This document shows positions 45,926 to 56,300 of a stretch of DNA of 64,000 bases, one piece after another (positions within the stretch are counted from its first letter, which is position 1; the number at the start of each line of letters is the position of its first letter). Source of the stretch: Cystobasidium ongulense (lineage: Eukaryota; Basidiomycota; Cystobasidiomycetes; Cystobasidiales; Cystobasidiaceae). Below the pieces are notes generated by a model. That model did not search any database. It was given only the letters and a program-made list of their open reading frames with translations, and was not told the DNA's origin. The stretch lies in the NCBI GenBank assembly GCA_022835595.1, contig BQUP01000002.1, forward strand, positions 1,164,534 through 1,228,533, given 5' to 3'. The translations under genes and the position numbers were made by a program.

Positions 45926-46934
45926 ACGTGTTCCTGTGTGTTCCACTGTGTATCGACAGATTCTCTGTCTAACGACGCAAATACAGATGTTACAATGACC
46001 ATCGGGGTTCACTCACACCTGATTCATAGACGACTGGCGAAAAGCGGACTGCGGGACAGAGCGCTCTTACTAATCTTCATTGACTGTCTGGATGCGAGTA
46101 GTTGTCGTTAGTGCTGGGACTTGCTCTGCTGACCTCCGGCGCCGTACAGCATTATTTCCAGCAAAAGTGAACGGTGGAGATGGAAGAGGTGTAGCTAACG
46201 TATTGTCCAGACGTTGCATTGCACACCAAGTAGTTGGAAGCAACAAAAAATTGATCCAAAAAACATGGCAAAAGATCTACGGCACCTCGGATTCCCATGT
46301 GGTCCCCCACCATAGTACTGACGAGGCCCTAAGCAGCTTAACTTTGCAGATCGGACGGGATGCAGTGCTTTTTGCTTGGTATGGCCGTAGATGTAAATTT
46401 TCTTTGATGGCAGTCCATGTAGTGCTGTGTTAGGCGAGACACAGGCCCCAACCGTCTTCCCTTCACTTACCGACATGCGTTTGCCATGCTGCAAGTAGTA
46501 TGCCGGTGTCAATAATCAGGACCTGACGGCGATGCGACAAGACCAACACCAGTCTAATTACTTCGGACGTCATCTTTGGAACACACCATCTCCGGAGGGA
46601 GAAGTGCTCGCTCCGAAAAGGTGATTACACATCCGTCGCTTGTCTGGCTATCATCATATGATGCAGCGAACGCCACCAACTTGCTCCGGATCCGCGGCTG
46701 GAGTTGGACAGCCTTGGAGGATGCGATGCCGACTTGGAGCAATCAGAAACACTGCAGTTCATTCGAGCAAAGCAAGCATCGTACGGCATTAAACAAGGCG
46801 ACTTTTAATAATAGTAGTAGGGGCGAGCTGGACCATGAATTAGGATCATTCAAGCGTTCCGACACCTTTCTTTCCCACCACTATTGTGACGCTCACCACA
46901 GCATTACTACAAGCACAACAGCACCCCACATATC
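45926..46934. other. Intergenic, about 1.0 kb
   Basis: Between the mitochondrial L10 stop and the next plus-strand gene. No recognisable coding sequence or RNA gene is seen. Confidence 0.5.
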
Positions 46935-48224
46935 ATGAATCAGAACCCAAACGACAACCGCTCTGGAGCAGGTGAGTCGGGCTTCCATCCTTCACATGCT
47001 TCCGGGTCGCGGTTTCAGCCACTGCGATGCGCCTGAATAGCTCGAGAAGCTCAATCCGGTCACGACTGCACACTGACGCTGCATGCCGTGCCCATCCACA
47101 GTCGGAGCTGCTCTCTACTACGGCATCAGTGAGTCTCTTACTCAAAGCTTGCGCTCTTGCGACTTCTTTCGTGCTCGATCTCCGCCTTGTCAGGTCATGG
47201 TTGCTTCCCTTGGCTATCATTCGACGTGGGACCCGCCTGGCCGCAAGGACGAGTCAAAGAGCCCTTGAGAGCCGTAGCGGAGATAGAATGCTCTATCAGA
47301 GACAACCTTACTGACCTAGTCAACCTATACTCCCCCTCTTCCTCTTTTCGTCGTCCCCCGCCACCACTATCATCACCACCACCTCCTCATATCGCCGATG
47401 ACCAACTCGACCTTTGGAACGCTCTCACCTTTTGGCGCTTGTCCAACTTGCAGCTGCACTTGTCGTAGTCGGAATAGCAATAGCCGTTATCGCTGGCAAA
47501 TACTTTTATCGTCGCAAGGCACAGCGAGAAATCAGACAACGCAACGATATCGAGCGTCAAAATGCTGTGGGTCGCTTTTTAGCTCTTATTTCGTGCAAGC
47601 ATTTCGCTGATAATCTTCTGAAATTTCTTGTAGATCCGCCGAGGGGAAGCAGGCGGTTTACCGACATACAACGAATATCCGAATACGATCCCCTTGAGTG
47701 TGCCGACCTTGGCCTATCCCGATGCTGCACGACGAGCAGATGGAGTCACTCAGACGAACGCTACATCTAACGACCCATCTTTGCCATCCTACGACGTATC
47801 TGCTCCTCCGAAATACGAGTATGCGACAGCAGCACAAGCAGCAGCGGGAGCAGCAGGGGGAGCGATACAGCGAGCAGCTTCGAGCATACGTCAAGCACTA
47901 AGTCGGCCTGGCAGTATCAGACGTACCGATTCCTCAGCGACTGTTCAACAACAGCAAACGCTACCGCAGACTCGTGGGGAAATGCAGGAAATGACTAGCA
48001 CAACCACTGTTCCGAGAGTCATGACTTCCGCTCCTCCTATGCATCTCGCAAGTCAGTCAAGGTCCCAGTCGACAACTAGTCTAAGCTCAACTCAGCTAAG
48101 CAGGTCGAATTCGATGAGGACGGCTAGGAGTACAGTCGATATGCAGGCTGTGGCAACTCCAGAAGATCGCATGGAAAGCATACACCTCGGCGATGATAGA
48201 AGTAGGCCTCAACATCAGTCATAA
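46935..48224 (+). CDS. Single-pass membrane protein with PY motifs, possible Rsp5-type ligase adaptor
   Basis: Three exons (46935-46971, 47454-47566, 47634-48224) sum to 741 nt, or 246 aa.The first intron is 482 nt, far longer than the usual 50-90 here. Exon 1 encodes only MNQNPNDNRSGA; its G|CT junction opens directly into the helix AALVVVGIAIAVIAGKYFY, followed by RRKAQREIRQR, so the long tail is cytoplasmic. The tail holds LPTY, LPSY and PPKY within about 65 residues, the last in SAPPKYEY. PY motifs bind WW domains of Nedd4/Rsp5 ubiquitin ligases, and yeast has single-pass adaptors of this layout. The rest is Ser/Thr/Gln-rich. The adaptor role is an inference from motifs only. Confidence 0.72.
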
Positions 48225-48652
48225 CAGCATCCTGTGGTCCAAGATAAGAGTATAGTCAATATCAGAATGAGAGAATAGCGAGATAGCCAGACGTATCGCC
48301 ACGGTCAGTCAATCAGATCGGACCTGTGCGCCGAGATATAATATGTTGGGATTATCTGGGACTGCGTTCCAGCTTTCAGCTTCGGCCCCCGCATAAGTGC
48401 CTGGCATCAGTTGCAGATACTTCCAATCTATAATTTGTAATTTGACGCTTGGATCATACCGCGCCATACTGTAGCAAGTACAGTCTTTCTGTAGCTATAT
48501 TATACCACTCGCATCATACGTAAAAACTTCAGATAACGCGCCCCGCACTCCTTTGATCCGAAGGCTTCGGTCGCCTCGCCAGCGCTCACCTATGTCCTTT
48601 CTGCACTTGTAAAATGTTGAGTTCCATCAGGTCGGTTTGCAAATAACTCCCA
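48225..48652. other. Intergenic between convergent genes
   Basis: A 428-bp spacer between the stops of the PY-motif protein (+) and PEX14 (-), presumably holding both terminators. Confidence 0.6.
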
Positions 48653-50030
48653 TCACGCTGTGATCTCGCTGTCTGATGGTACAATCTCCCCACTTTCTTC
48701 TAATGCTGTTGCTTTATCGGATGCACTGCTCGCTTGAGCTTCATCGATAGTGTACCCCTCATCCTGCTTTGACGTCTTGTTTTCGACGCTCTCATTTGTA
48801 TCCGCTGTTGTTTCTGCTGCGAGAGTCGGCGCCGAAGCAGGTGTTGGTGTGGCTGAAGACGCGATAGAGTTCGAAGAAGCAGAAGATTGCATCTGCCATG
48901 CGGGAATGCCAGGTGGGCGATTGAGTATATTCGCAAATGAACTCGATGGTGATATTCCACTTTGTCCAGTTCCTGCTGTAGCACTTAGACCATAGCGAGA
49001 GGATGAAGGTGTGTATGATGATGATGGAGGCTGATAAGACTGTGCCACTGCTGAAAGATTGGATTGGGATGGTGATGCTGAGCGAGAGATGTTGGGTTGG
49101 TCGGAGGGAGCTCCTGGACGGCGCGCGAGGAGAGATTTGAGCGACTTGACTTCTTGTTCTATGTCCTTGAGTGATTCACTCTGTGCGTCTTTGTGTTTCT
49201 CGAACATCTGGGAAGAGCACCGTGAACGAAGTATTGGTCATTAATATATCGAGAAGGCTTCAGACGCAGTGGCGCCAATGAGCGATGTATGTGTACTGCT
49301 TACCCGCTCAATTAGACTCTTAAGCGTATCGACCTCATCTTTCATGTTCTTGATTTCCTCGTCACGTTCCTTTTCCCTTTCCTTCAGACTTTCAAGCGTT
49401 TCCCCGACCTGACCCACAGCTTCATCAACCTTTGTACACTGTTCCGCAATCGTTTGTTTGATTTCGCTCGTCTCTTCTTGCAAAGATGATAGTATTGCAG
49501 CTGCTTCATCGTATTTTGCAGTGAGCGCTTCTTGGGCAGCTGTAAGTTCTGTCTCGCTTGGTGGTTTGAGTGCTGGAAATAGGTATCTCTGTTTGTAGGT
49601 GAGGCAAGTAAGTAAGTAATTCAAGGGTATGGTGATCGTGCGGTACATATCAGCTTTGATTGTGCAGACCCGGAAGAGAAGAAAAGGTCGAAGTACACAC
49701 CCTGGCTATTGAGTACATCAGAGTACCGACGCTTCCACCGACTACGGCCATAATGAACCAGTCTCTCCAGTCTGGGCGCATTCGATCCTGAGGCCCGGGG
49801 TATGCATAACCATATGTACCTTGTCGTGGAGGTAGCGTAGGTGCGCTACTGGACGAAGGTATGGTGCCAGCACTAGACACGATTCGAAAAGCGGCATCTA
49901 TTTCTTCTTGCGTTAAACCTTTGGCTTGTAGGAACTCGAGCTTCTTGTTCAAGGGGGAATCTTGAACTGCCGGGTCTCGCAGGAATGAGACTGCAGCGTC
50001 GACATTGCTGCTGCGGCCTGTCGAGGCCAT
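48653..50030 (-). CDS. PEX14: Peroxin 14, peroxisomal import docking protein
   Basis: A core of the peroxisomal matrix-protein docking complex, which binds the Pex5 receptor at the peroxisome membrane. Three exons (49701-50030, 49304-49588, 48653-49207) sum to 1170 nt, or 389 aa, all joined in phase 0. The conserved N-terminal domain reads VDAAVSFLRDPAVQDSPLNK, then KLEFLQAKGLTQEEIDAAF; it binds WxxxF motifs of Pex5. A Pro-rich linker (APTLPPRQ) precedes the hydrophobic segment WRDWFIMAVVGGSVGTLMYS. A long coiled coil follows (about residues 125-215, for example EALTAKYDEAAAILSSLQEE), then a Ser-rich and acidic tail. The domain order and length are normal for fungal Pex14. Confidence 0.95.
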
Positions 50031-51261
50031 ACCTATCTCAATCCTTTGGTCGCTCTTGCCCGACACTTGTTGTTGTCGGAAGCGATAGAAAGTACAACAC
50101 CATGAACCGGACAAGACAGACGCCGGCAATTGTCGATCACGTAGAGTAAATGGAGGACTTGACACAAGGAGCTGGATAGTCTAGCAAGATGCATACCATA
50201 GTACTTCTCTGCTGCGTGCACAGCTTCCGGGCTCTTTATCGTATCGCACGCTTGAAGTTCCATCGATCAGACATGCGCCACCTTCCGTTGCAGATACACT
50301 TACAGGTTGACTCCGCCCGTGCAAGTGATAATTTGGCCATCACAAGATCGATGTTGCAAGACTACGGAATGAGATATTGCTTACCAGTACCGAGTCGCTC
50401 GACACCTGGCTTGATACCGTTACTTCAACTTCAAACGGCTGGACTATCAGATCAGCGCAGTGGATCACGCCTAGCCTATAGTTTCCCAATTGCCTTGTCG
50501 CACTTCGTCTTCAGCACCACGGGCTTCCTATTTGACTGAGAACCTACCTATTACAACAAGATGTCATTCAGAGGCATCTCGCTGAGATTCTGGCGCATAC
50601 GACTCGTTTACCTGAGATCTCCAACACTGCCTTGGCGACTGCCAGTGACTAGTACCACCACTGCTTAATTAGGGCGTTCACGTCTGCTATCTTGGCTTCT
50701 CAGACTGCCTGATATTCGCTTGATACTGTAGCTGTGCGATTTGACGATGCCTAGTAACCGTATACTATGCTGGGCAGCCGCGATACAATCTACCCAAGCA
50801 TCAGGTTTTGCTGAGATGACCATCAGATGGCAAGCCGTCAAGCTTGACCAGACACATGGGTCGATATCTCAGCTGACGTATACACTTGAGACGAGACGTG
50901 TATATCAAGATGCAAGAGCCTGAGGTACCACTGGCGCACATCGACCAGCGTTCCGTTGGCGCGACCTTGGACAGCGTATACGAACAGGTGTCGCAGTCAC
51001 TGAGCTCAGGCAGCTGTACTTTAGCATATCATAGTCTGTCAAGTTGGCTCGCGGAAGAGTTCGACATGCAGCTGTATGCAAATTAACGGGTCACCTTTTC
51101 GCCACCATATATGTTGCATCTGCCAAGCCTTTGTTTCGTTGATGGCTAATGAGGCAGTCATTATTGCATTCAGTTCATTTAATCTCTTTCCGACCGACTA
51201 TTGTAACGTTCTTCATGCACACTCAATAACACGCAATCGTGACTCGTCTTGGCTGGCTGTC
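50031..51261. promoter_or_regulatory. Divergent upstream region of PEX14 and the zinc transporter
   Basis: About 1.2 kb between two divergent start codons. Given the ZIP gene, zinc-responsive sites may lie here, but none was identified by eye. No coding sequence was recognised. Confidence 0.5.
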
Positions 51262-52681
51262 ATGCCGTTCTCTCGAGTCGACGTACCGACGACCCTCCTG
51301 CTGGGCGCGTTGATGCAGTTCACGCTTCCGGTCGAAGCAGTGAATGGACGGCCGACAGCAAGTGCTGGCGTATGCGACCTATCCTCGACATTAGAAGACT
51401 CAGTCAGCGCTCTTCGTGTAGCTGCGATATTTATTATCCTCGTCGCGAGCGCACTCGGGATCATCCTGCCCTTCCTGCCACAATTAGCAAGTTCTAGAAG
51501 TGCAAACAACAGCAAAGCAAGAAGATTCTGGGATGAAACTTTTTTTGTTTTAAAATATGTTGGAGCTGGTGTTATCGTCGCTACTGCATTCGTTCATCTT
51601 ACATACGAATCATTCGTCGAGTTGGAATCCCCTTGCATTAATCTCACTTATAAACCCTTGGCACCTGTACTTTCTATGGCTTCACTTTCCGTTATATTCT
51701 TGGTAGATTGTTTCTTGACTAGATATTTGCATAGATTGAGAAAGAGAAATCGTGAAAGAACTTCTAAACGCGGTGAATTAATGGACGAGGAGCTTCAAAT
51801 GTCGAATGTCCTCATTCTAGGGCAAACTGCTCCTGGCTCAATTACAATACCGCCACGCAGGACGAAGGAAGAATTGGAACGAGCTGAAGAATTAGACCGA
51901 TTAGAAGAGGAAGCATTAGATGAGAGGAGCAAACAGATGGAAGTCGCCATTATAGAAGGTGGAATAGTGTAGGTGCCCTCTTTTCTACATCTGCTCGGAC
52001 GAGTAAGACTAACACCGTGCGTATGAAACAAAGCTTTCACTCTATTTTCGTAGGTATAGGCCTTGGTGTCAGCTCAGACGACGGCTTCGTGCCATACTTT
52101 GTTGCTATTACCTTTCATCAATTCTTTGATGGATGCGGTGAGTGGTATTGAACGATAGAGAATGTCCTCCGACCGAAAACTTACTCACGTGACTTTTACT
52201 GTATAGCCATTGGAACTAGGATGGCTCTGCTGAACTTTCAGAGCAAGAGGATGAAGCAATTCATCATGTTCGGTGAGGCACTCTCATTTACCAAGGGCAG
52301 AAAAGGTGTCTCAGATGTTTACTGTGAGCTAATACATTCCTCCCCAAGCTGCATACGCCTTCGTCACACCGATAGGGATAGCAATTGGCATTGGTGTACG
52401 CGATACATTTCAACCCAACGATCCCACCACTATTCTCACTATTGGAGTGCTAAACTCGTTATCCGCCGGAGTGTTGCTCTACGGTGCGCTTGTAAACCTC
52501 ATCGCAAAAGACTTTTTAACTGGTCCAATGTTGGATGTATCGAACACCAGGTTGGGAGTTGCACTGGTCAGCTTGTTTATAGGAGCTGCTTTAATGAGCT
52601 TGCGTGAGTTTCTGTCTTTCCGATGCATCGGAACGGCCCGCTGATCTTCTTTTGCGTGTCACAGTCGGGCAGTGGGCCTAA
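51262..52681 (+). CDS. ZIP-family zinc/iron transporter (Zrt-like)
   Basis: A membrane transporter moving zinc (or iron) into the cytosol. Exon 1 (51262-51968) carries a hydrophobic start, then ALRVAAIFIILVASALGIIL and LKYVGAGVIVATAFVHLTYE with the conserved His. The later exons carry GGIVFHSIFVGIGLGVSSDD (helix IV, with the signature His), FHQFFDGCAIGTRMALL (helix V) and AYAFVTPIGIAIGIGVRDTF, and the protein ends GAALMSLLGQWA. All junctions read in phase. Eight helices are visible. The variable loop between helices III and IV, normally His-rich, is instead acidic (EELERAEELDRLEEEALDER) with no His cluster. Substrate is assumed to be zinc from the family. Confidence 0.9.
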
Positions 52682-53421
52682 TTGGTCCCATATGTAATAG
52701 TGGAATACTGTACTACCTTTATGATCTGTATCATATTCAATCTGTCACTGTTAGGATGATCAGCTGTAGTGTGTGGGTCTCTCTACAAGACGCATGCAGA
52801 AGTACCTTTTCCCATTGTATAAGCACATGGACATTGGGTTGAATAGAACAAAGCGAAACTGCAGCAAATAGTTGGCATAAGTTTGTTGTATTAGGAGTGC
52901 TTTCAGTCAAGCATCGAGGAAGAGTTATGGTTGCTATGATTGCGGGTCTGAGGGTATACAACGGTACCTTTCTCGCACTACTTGTAGTCGTCAAATGCTT
53001 GACGTCAAGCGTCTACATGGATGAAGGTACCATTCTCGCAGGCCGGAGCATACTACTGTACCTACGTAGGAGCAGTCGTATGTCATACAGTGTTGGCGCG
53101 CTGCGATGCATTTTCATCATGCCTTGGATGCGTCATTTGGATTGCAGCTCGGACTGAACTGCGAGGGCGGGCTTGGAGCAGTTGGCGATTCGGCATCGCA
53201 GACAGTCAACGAGCAGACAGGCGGCATCATTGCACTACGTCTACATTCTGCAAGCAGTTGGATCGCGCAAAAGTCAAGCAGCTCTTTGCCTTTCTTGAAT
53301 CTTTCCCGATCATCCAAGTCCGCCCACGACTCTTTCAACTCGACCTGAAAGCCGGCTCTCTCTTTCCTTTCCCACCCACGGCACTGTCCACGACACTTTA
53401 TCCGCCCATCTACCCTCCGCC
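52682..53421. other. Intergenic, about 0.74 kb
   Basis: The zinc-transporter terminator and the promoter of the DUF89 gene. The longest plus-strand frame here (from 53021) overlaps the next gene in another frame and shows no domain. Confidence 0.5.
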
Positions 53422-55854
53422 ATGGCTACTGCAACCCCCAAAACCACGTACGTCGTTGGCTTATACGCCATGTCTGCCTGCTCGTGCCTGGGCAGAATGA
53501 CACAGAGATCCCCCGCCGCCCGCCTGGTGTGGCTGGTGGAAGAACATGGCAGACGCTTCAGTACCAGCCAGGCATGCACACGCATGCAGTTCACAAGCTG
53601 ACTCTCCATCACTCTCTCGCCCTCTGTGGTCCCTCGTCCTGCTACTCCCTCCTCCAGCCTGGTCCTCTCTGGCCTGCCTCCGAAGCAAGAAGGGTTCGGC
53701 CAAAGCTTGGTGAGTGCGCTATCAACAAAGGGTATCTACGATTCCAGGGCTGACGAGTAGATGGTCCTGTCTCTCCGTGCGCTGTGTATCCATAGATGCC
53801 CCGAACTCCCTCCCGAGTAGATCCCAACCACCCCCCTTGGCCTGCGTACAGGTGAGGATTTCCTGCTGAGCAAGGCTTTGTAACATTCGCCAGCGACGTG
53901 CTAACCAGCCCACCCCATCTACCCACACCAACAGAGGATACCATGAGTACTCGTTCGCCCACGCAACCATGGGAGTCCGTCTGCCAACCATTCTCGGAAA
54001 AGCAATCGACGATGTCGTAAAGACGCTCAACGAGCAGGTGAGCTAGAAAATATGATATAAATCACATGTCACGTTCCTGGCTGGGCGGCAATCAGAAAAG
54101 CGTTCTAGGCCAGCCAGACGCGACCAGACGACAGGGGCAATGCTGACTGTAGGCTTCTGTGGTTCCCGCCCTCTCCACACCGCGCCGCCCTCCACAGAGC
54201 GACGAAGATATCATGATCGATCTTGTATCGTGCATTGAGAGAATGGAAGATCTCATGGAAGATCTACAGAAGAACCGTGGGTGCCCTTCCGAAGACTGTC
54301 CGATTGACCTTACTGACTAGATCTCCTCTTCTCGTCTAACGCGTACCTGCAACAGGCAAGCTTCGACCTATTATCGATGACAACGAAGCCGATGTCGCTC
54401 TCTGGAACAAGGAAATTGCCAAATATTTCAGAGGAAAAGATTTCATGAACGCCCCTTGGTTGTTTGCCGAAGCTTACAAGTACCGAAGACTGCATGAGTG
54501 CTTCAGCGTCTCGAAATACTGGAAAGACTATGATGTCTTCTTCAGACAAAAGGTCAGCAATCTCTTCCCATTGCCTCCATTCCGGCTCCCTGCTAATAGA
54601 CCTGCCTATGTAATTACAGTGCGATACCTTCTCCCGTTCTAGCACAGCTGTTTTCGAACTTTCTACCCGATTCGGTGATCTGTTCAAGTATGAAGAGGGT
54701 GCTGACGAGCAAACGAAGGAAGCTGCTAGAAAGCTATTGTTCCTCGAGCTAACGCAAGGTATGCGACTTCGCAGCGCATCGTCCCGCGTGCTTCATACTG
54801 ACCGCACACTGCTGTGTCTTGTTGTACAGTCTGCCTTTGGGGTAACTCTACCGATCTCTCTCTTCTCATCAACATGACTGAAGAGGATATCAAGAAGCTC
54901 CAATCGACAGGAGGTGAACACCTCGCGGCTACCGAGGTCAACATTCTAGGAAACAATATGAACGAATTGTGGAACTTGGTTAAGAACATGAAGGATGGAA
55001 GAATTGACTTTATCCTCGATAATGCTGGATTCGAGCTTTACTGCGATCTAGTCTATGCCGATTGGTTGATTCAATCTGGAATCTGCAGAGAGATTAGATT
55101 CCACGGTAAGAGATTCGCTTGGTTCGTTTCGGATGTCGTAAGTCAACCCATTTTCACTTTCCTGTCTCATCTGGGCTGACTCGTTCCTTAATGACGGCAT
55201 AACTGCAGACCAAGAAGGACTTTTCCTGGCTCATCAACACCATGGTCTATGGACACCTCTTCACAAGCGCTTCTGATAACGAACAAGCTTCCCTAAAGAA
55301 GATGGGCCAGAGATGGAAGAACTACTTCGACGAGGGCAAGTTCGTCTACGAGCAGCATCCATTCTGGTGCACTGGATACACCTTCTGGGATCTCAAGTCT
55401 GAGGCGTGAGTGTCGAATCATCCATTGAAGTGCCTGTAAGGGTTTTACTAATGTATTCATATTTGCTTCTCTGCAGACCTGATCTATTCCTTCACGTAAG
55501 CCACTATCTTTGAGACTGCAGCGTGGGCCTTGCTGACAATTAATTTTGTAAATCCAGCTCGCTGCTTCCGATTTGGTCGTCTTCAAGGGAGATCTCAATC
55601 ACCGCAAGCTCACTTATGACTGCCACGCTCCACCCACTACACCTTTCGAAGTCGCTATTGGACCCTTGGCTTCCGAGCCAGGTACACCACCTGTTTGCTC
55701 TCTACGAACCATCAAGTCGGATGTCGTCGTTGGTATCAAGGGCGCTGATGCTCAGAGACTGGATGAGCAAGAGGAAGGATGGAAGATCAGCGGTAAATAC
55801 GCCGTTGTGCTGCTATCCGAAGGTCACAAAGGAGAGAAGATTTCCCTCGTTTAG
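53422..55854 (+). CDS. DUF89/ARMT1-type metal-dependent phosphatase
   Basis: A member of the damage-control phosphatase family (yeast YMR027W, human ARMT1), which removes phosphate from damaged or excess sugar phosphates. The N-terminus is built from three small exons: 53422-53447 (MATATPKT), 53658-53709 (LVLSGLPPKQEGFGQSL) and 53796-53851 (MPRTPSRVDPNHPPWPAYR). These phases agree, but a start at 53796 is possible. Then come HEYSFAHATMGVRLPTILGK, ALWNKEIAKYFRGKDFMNAP, and the metal site with DFILDNAGFELYCDLVYADW. Next are FHGKRFAWFVSDV, HPFWCTGYTFWDLKSEA, a 19-nt exon giving PDLFLH, and DLVVFKGDLNHRKLTYDC. The Asp-Asn pair and the KGDLNHRK motif that define the active site are present. It ends KISLV at 55854. 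Confidence 0.9.
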
Positions 55855-56300
55855 ACTGCCATGACCCTCCCATGGCCGACCTAGTAGCAAGCTGGCCGAT
55901 GCCCGCGTCAAAAGAAACACCTCAGCCTGTCCACCATAGACTAACTGTCTTCGATCCCTGGTTTCAGCGTTAATTTCCACGTACAAACCGGAAACCTCCC
56001 TCGCAGATGTCAATCCAGTGGTTCAACACACTTCATACCTTTCACAAGTCCCTGCCTGTAATTGCATAGTACACTACATTTGCCTTTTCTCTGCAGCAAT
56101 ATCGATCGGAGTTCAGCAAGGTCATGGCATTTGGCTTCATCTCGCTAATTATACCAAGTCTGCGTTTGATGCAGTGGAATAGCTTTGGATGTATTAACGA
56201 CAACAGCATAAACACACGGCGACCTGAATAAAACTAGAACAGTCCGGACGAACAGGTATGTAATACTCCACCAATTTCCCGATAGCCAGCATCGTTCCAA
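55855..56300. other. Intergenic between convergent genes
   Basis: A 446-bp spacer between the stops of the DUF89 gene (+) and the monooxygenase (-). Nothing else is seen. Confidence 0.6.
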
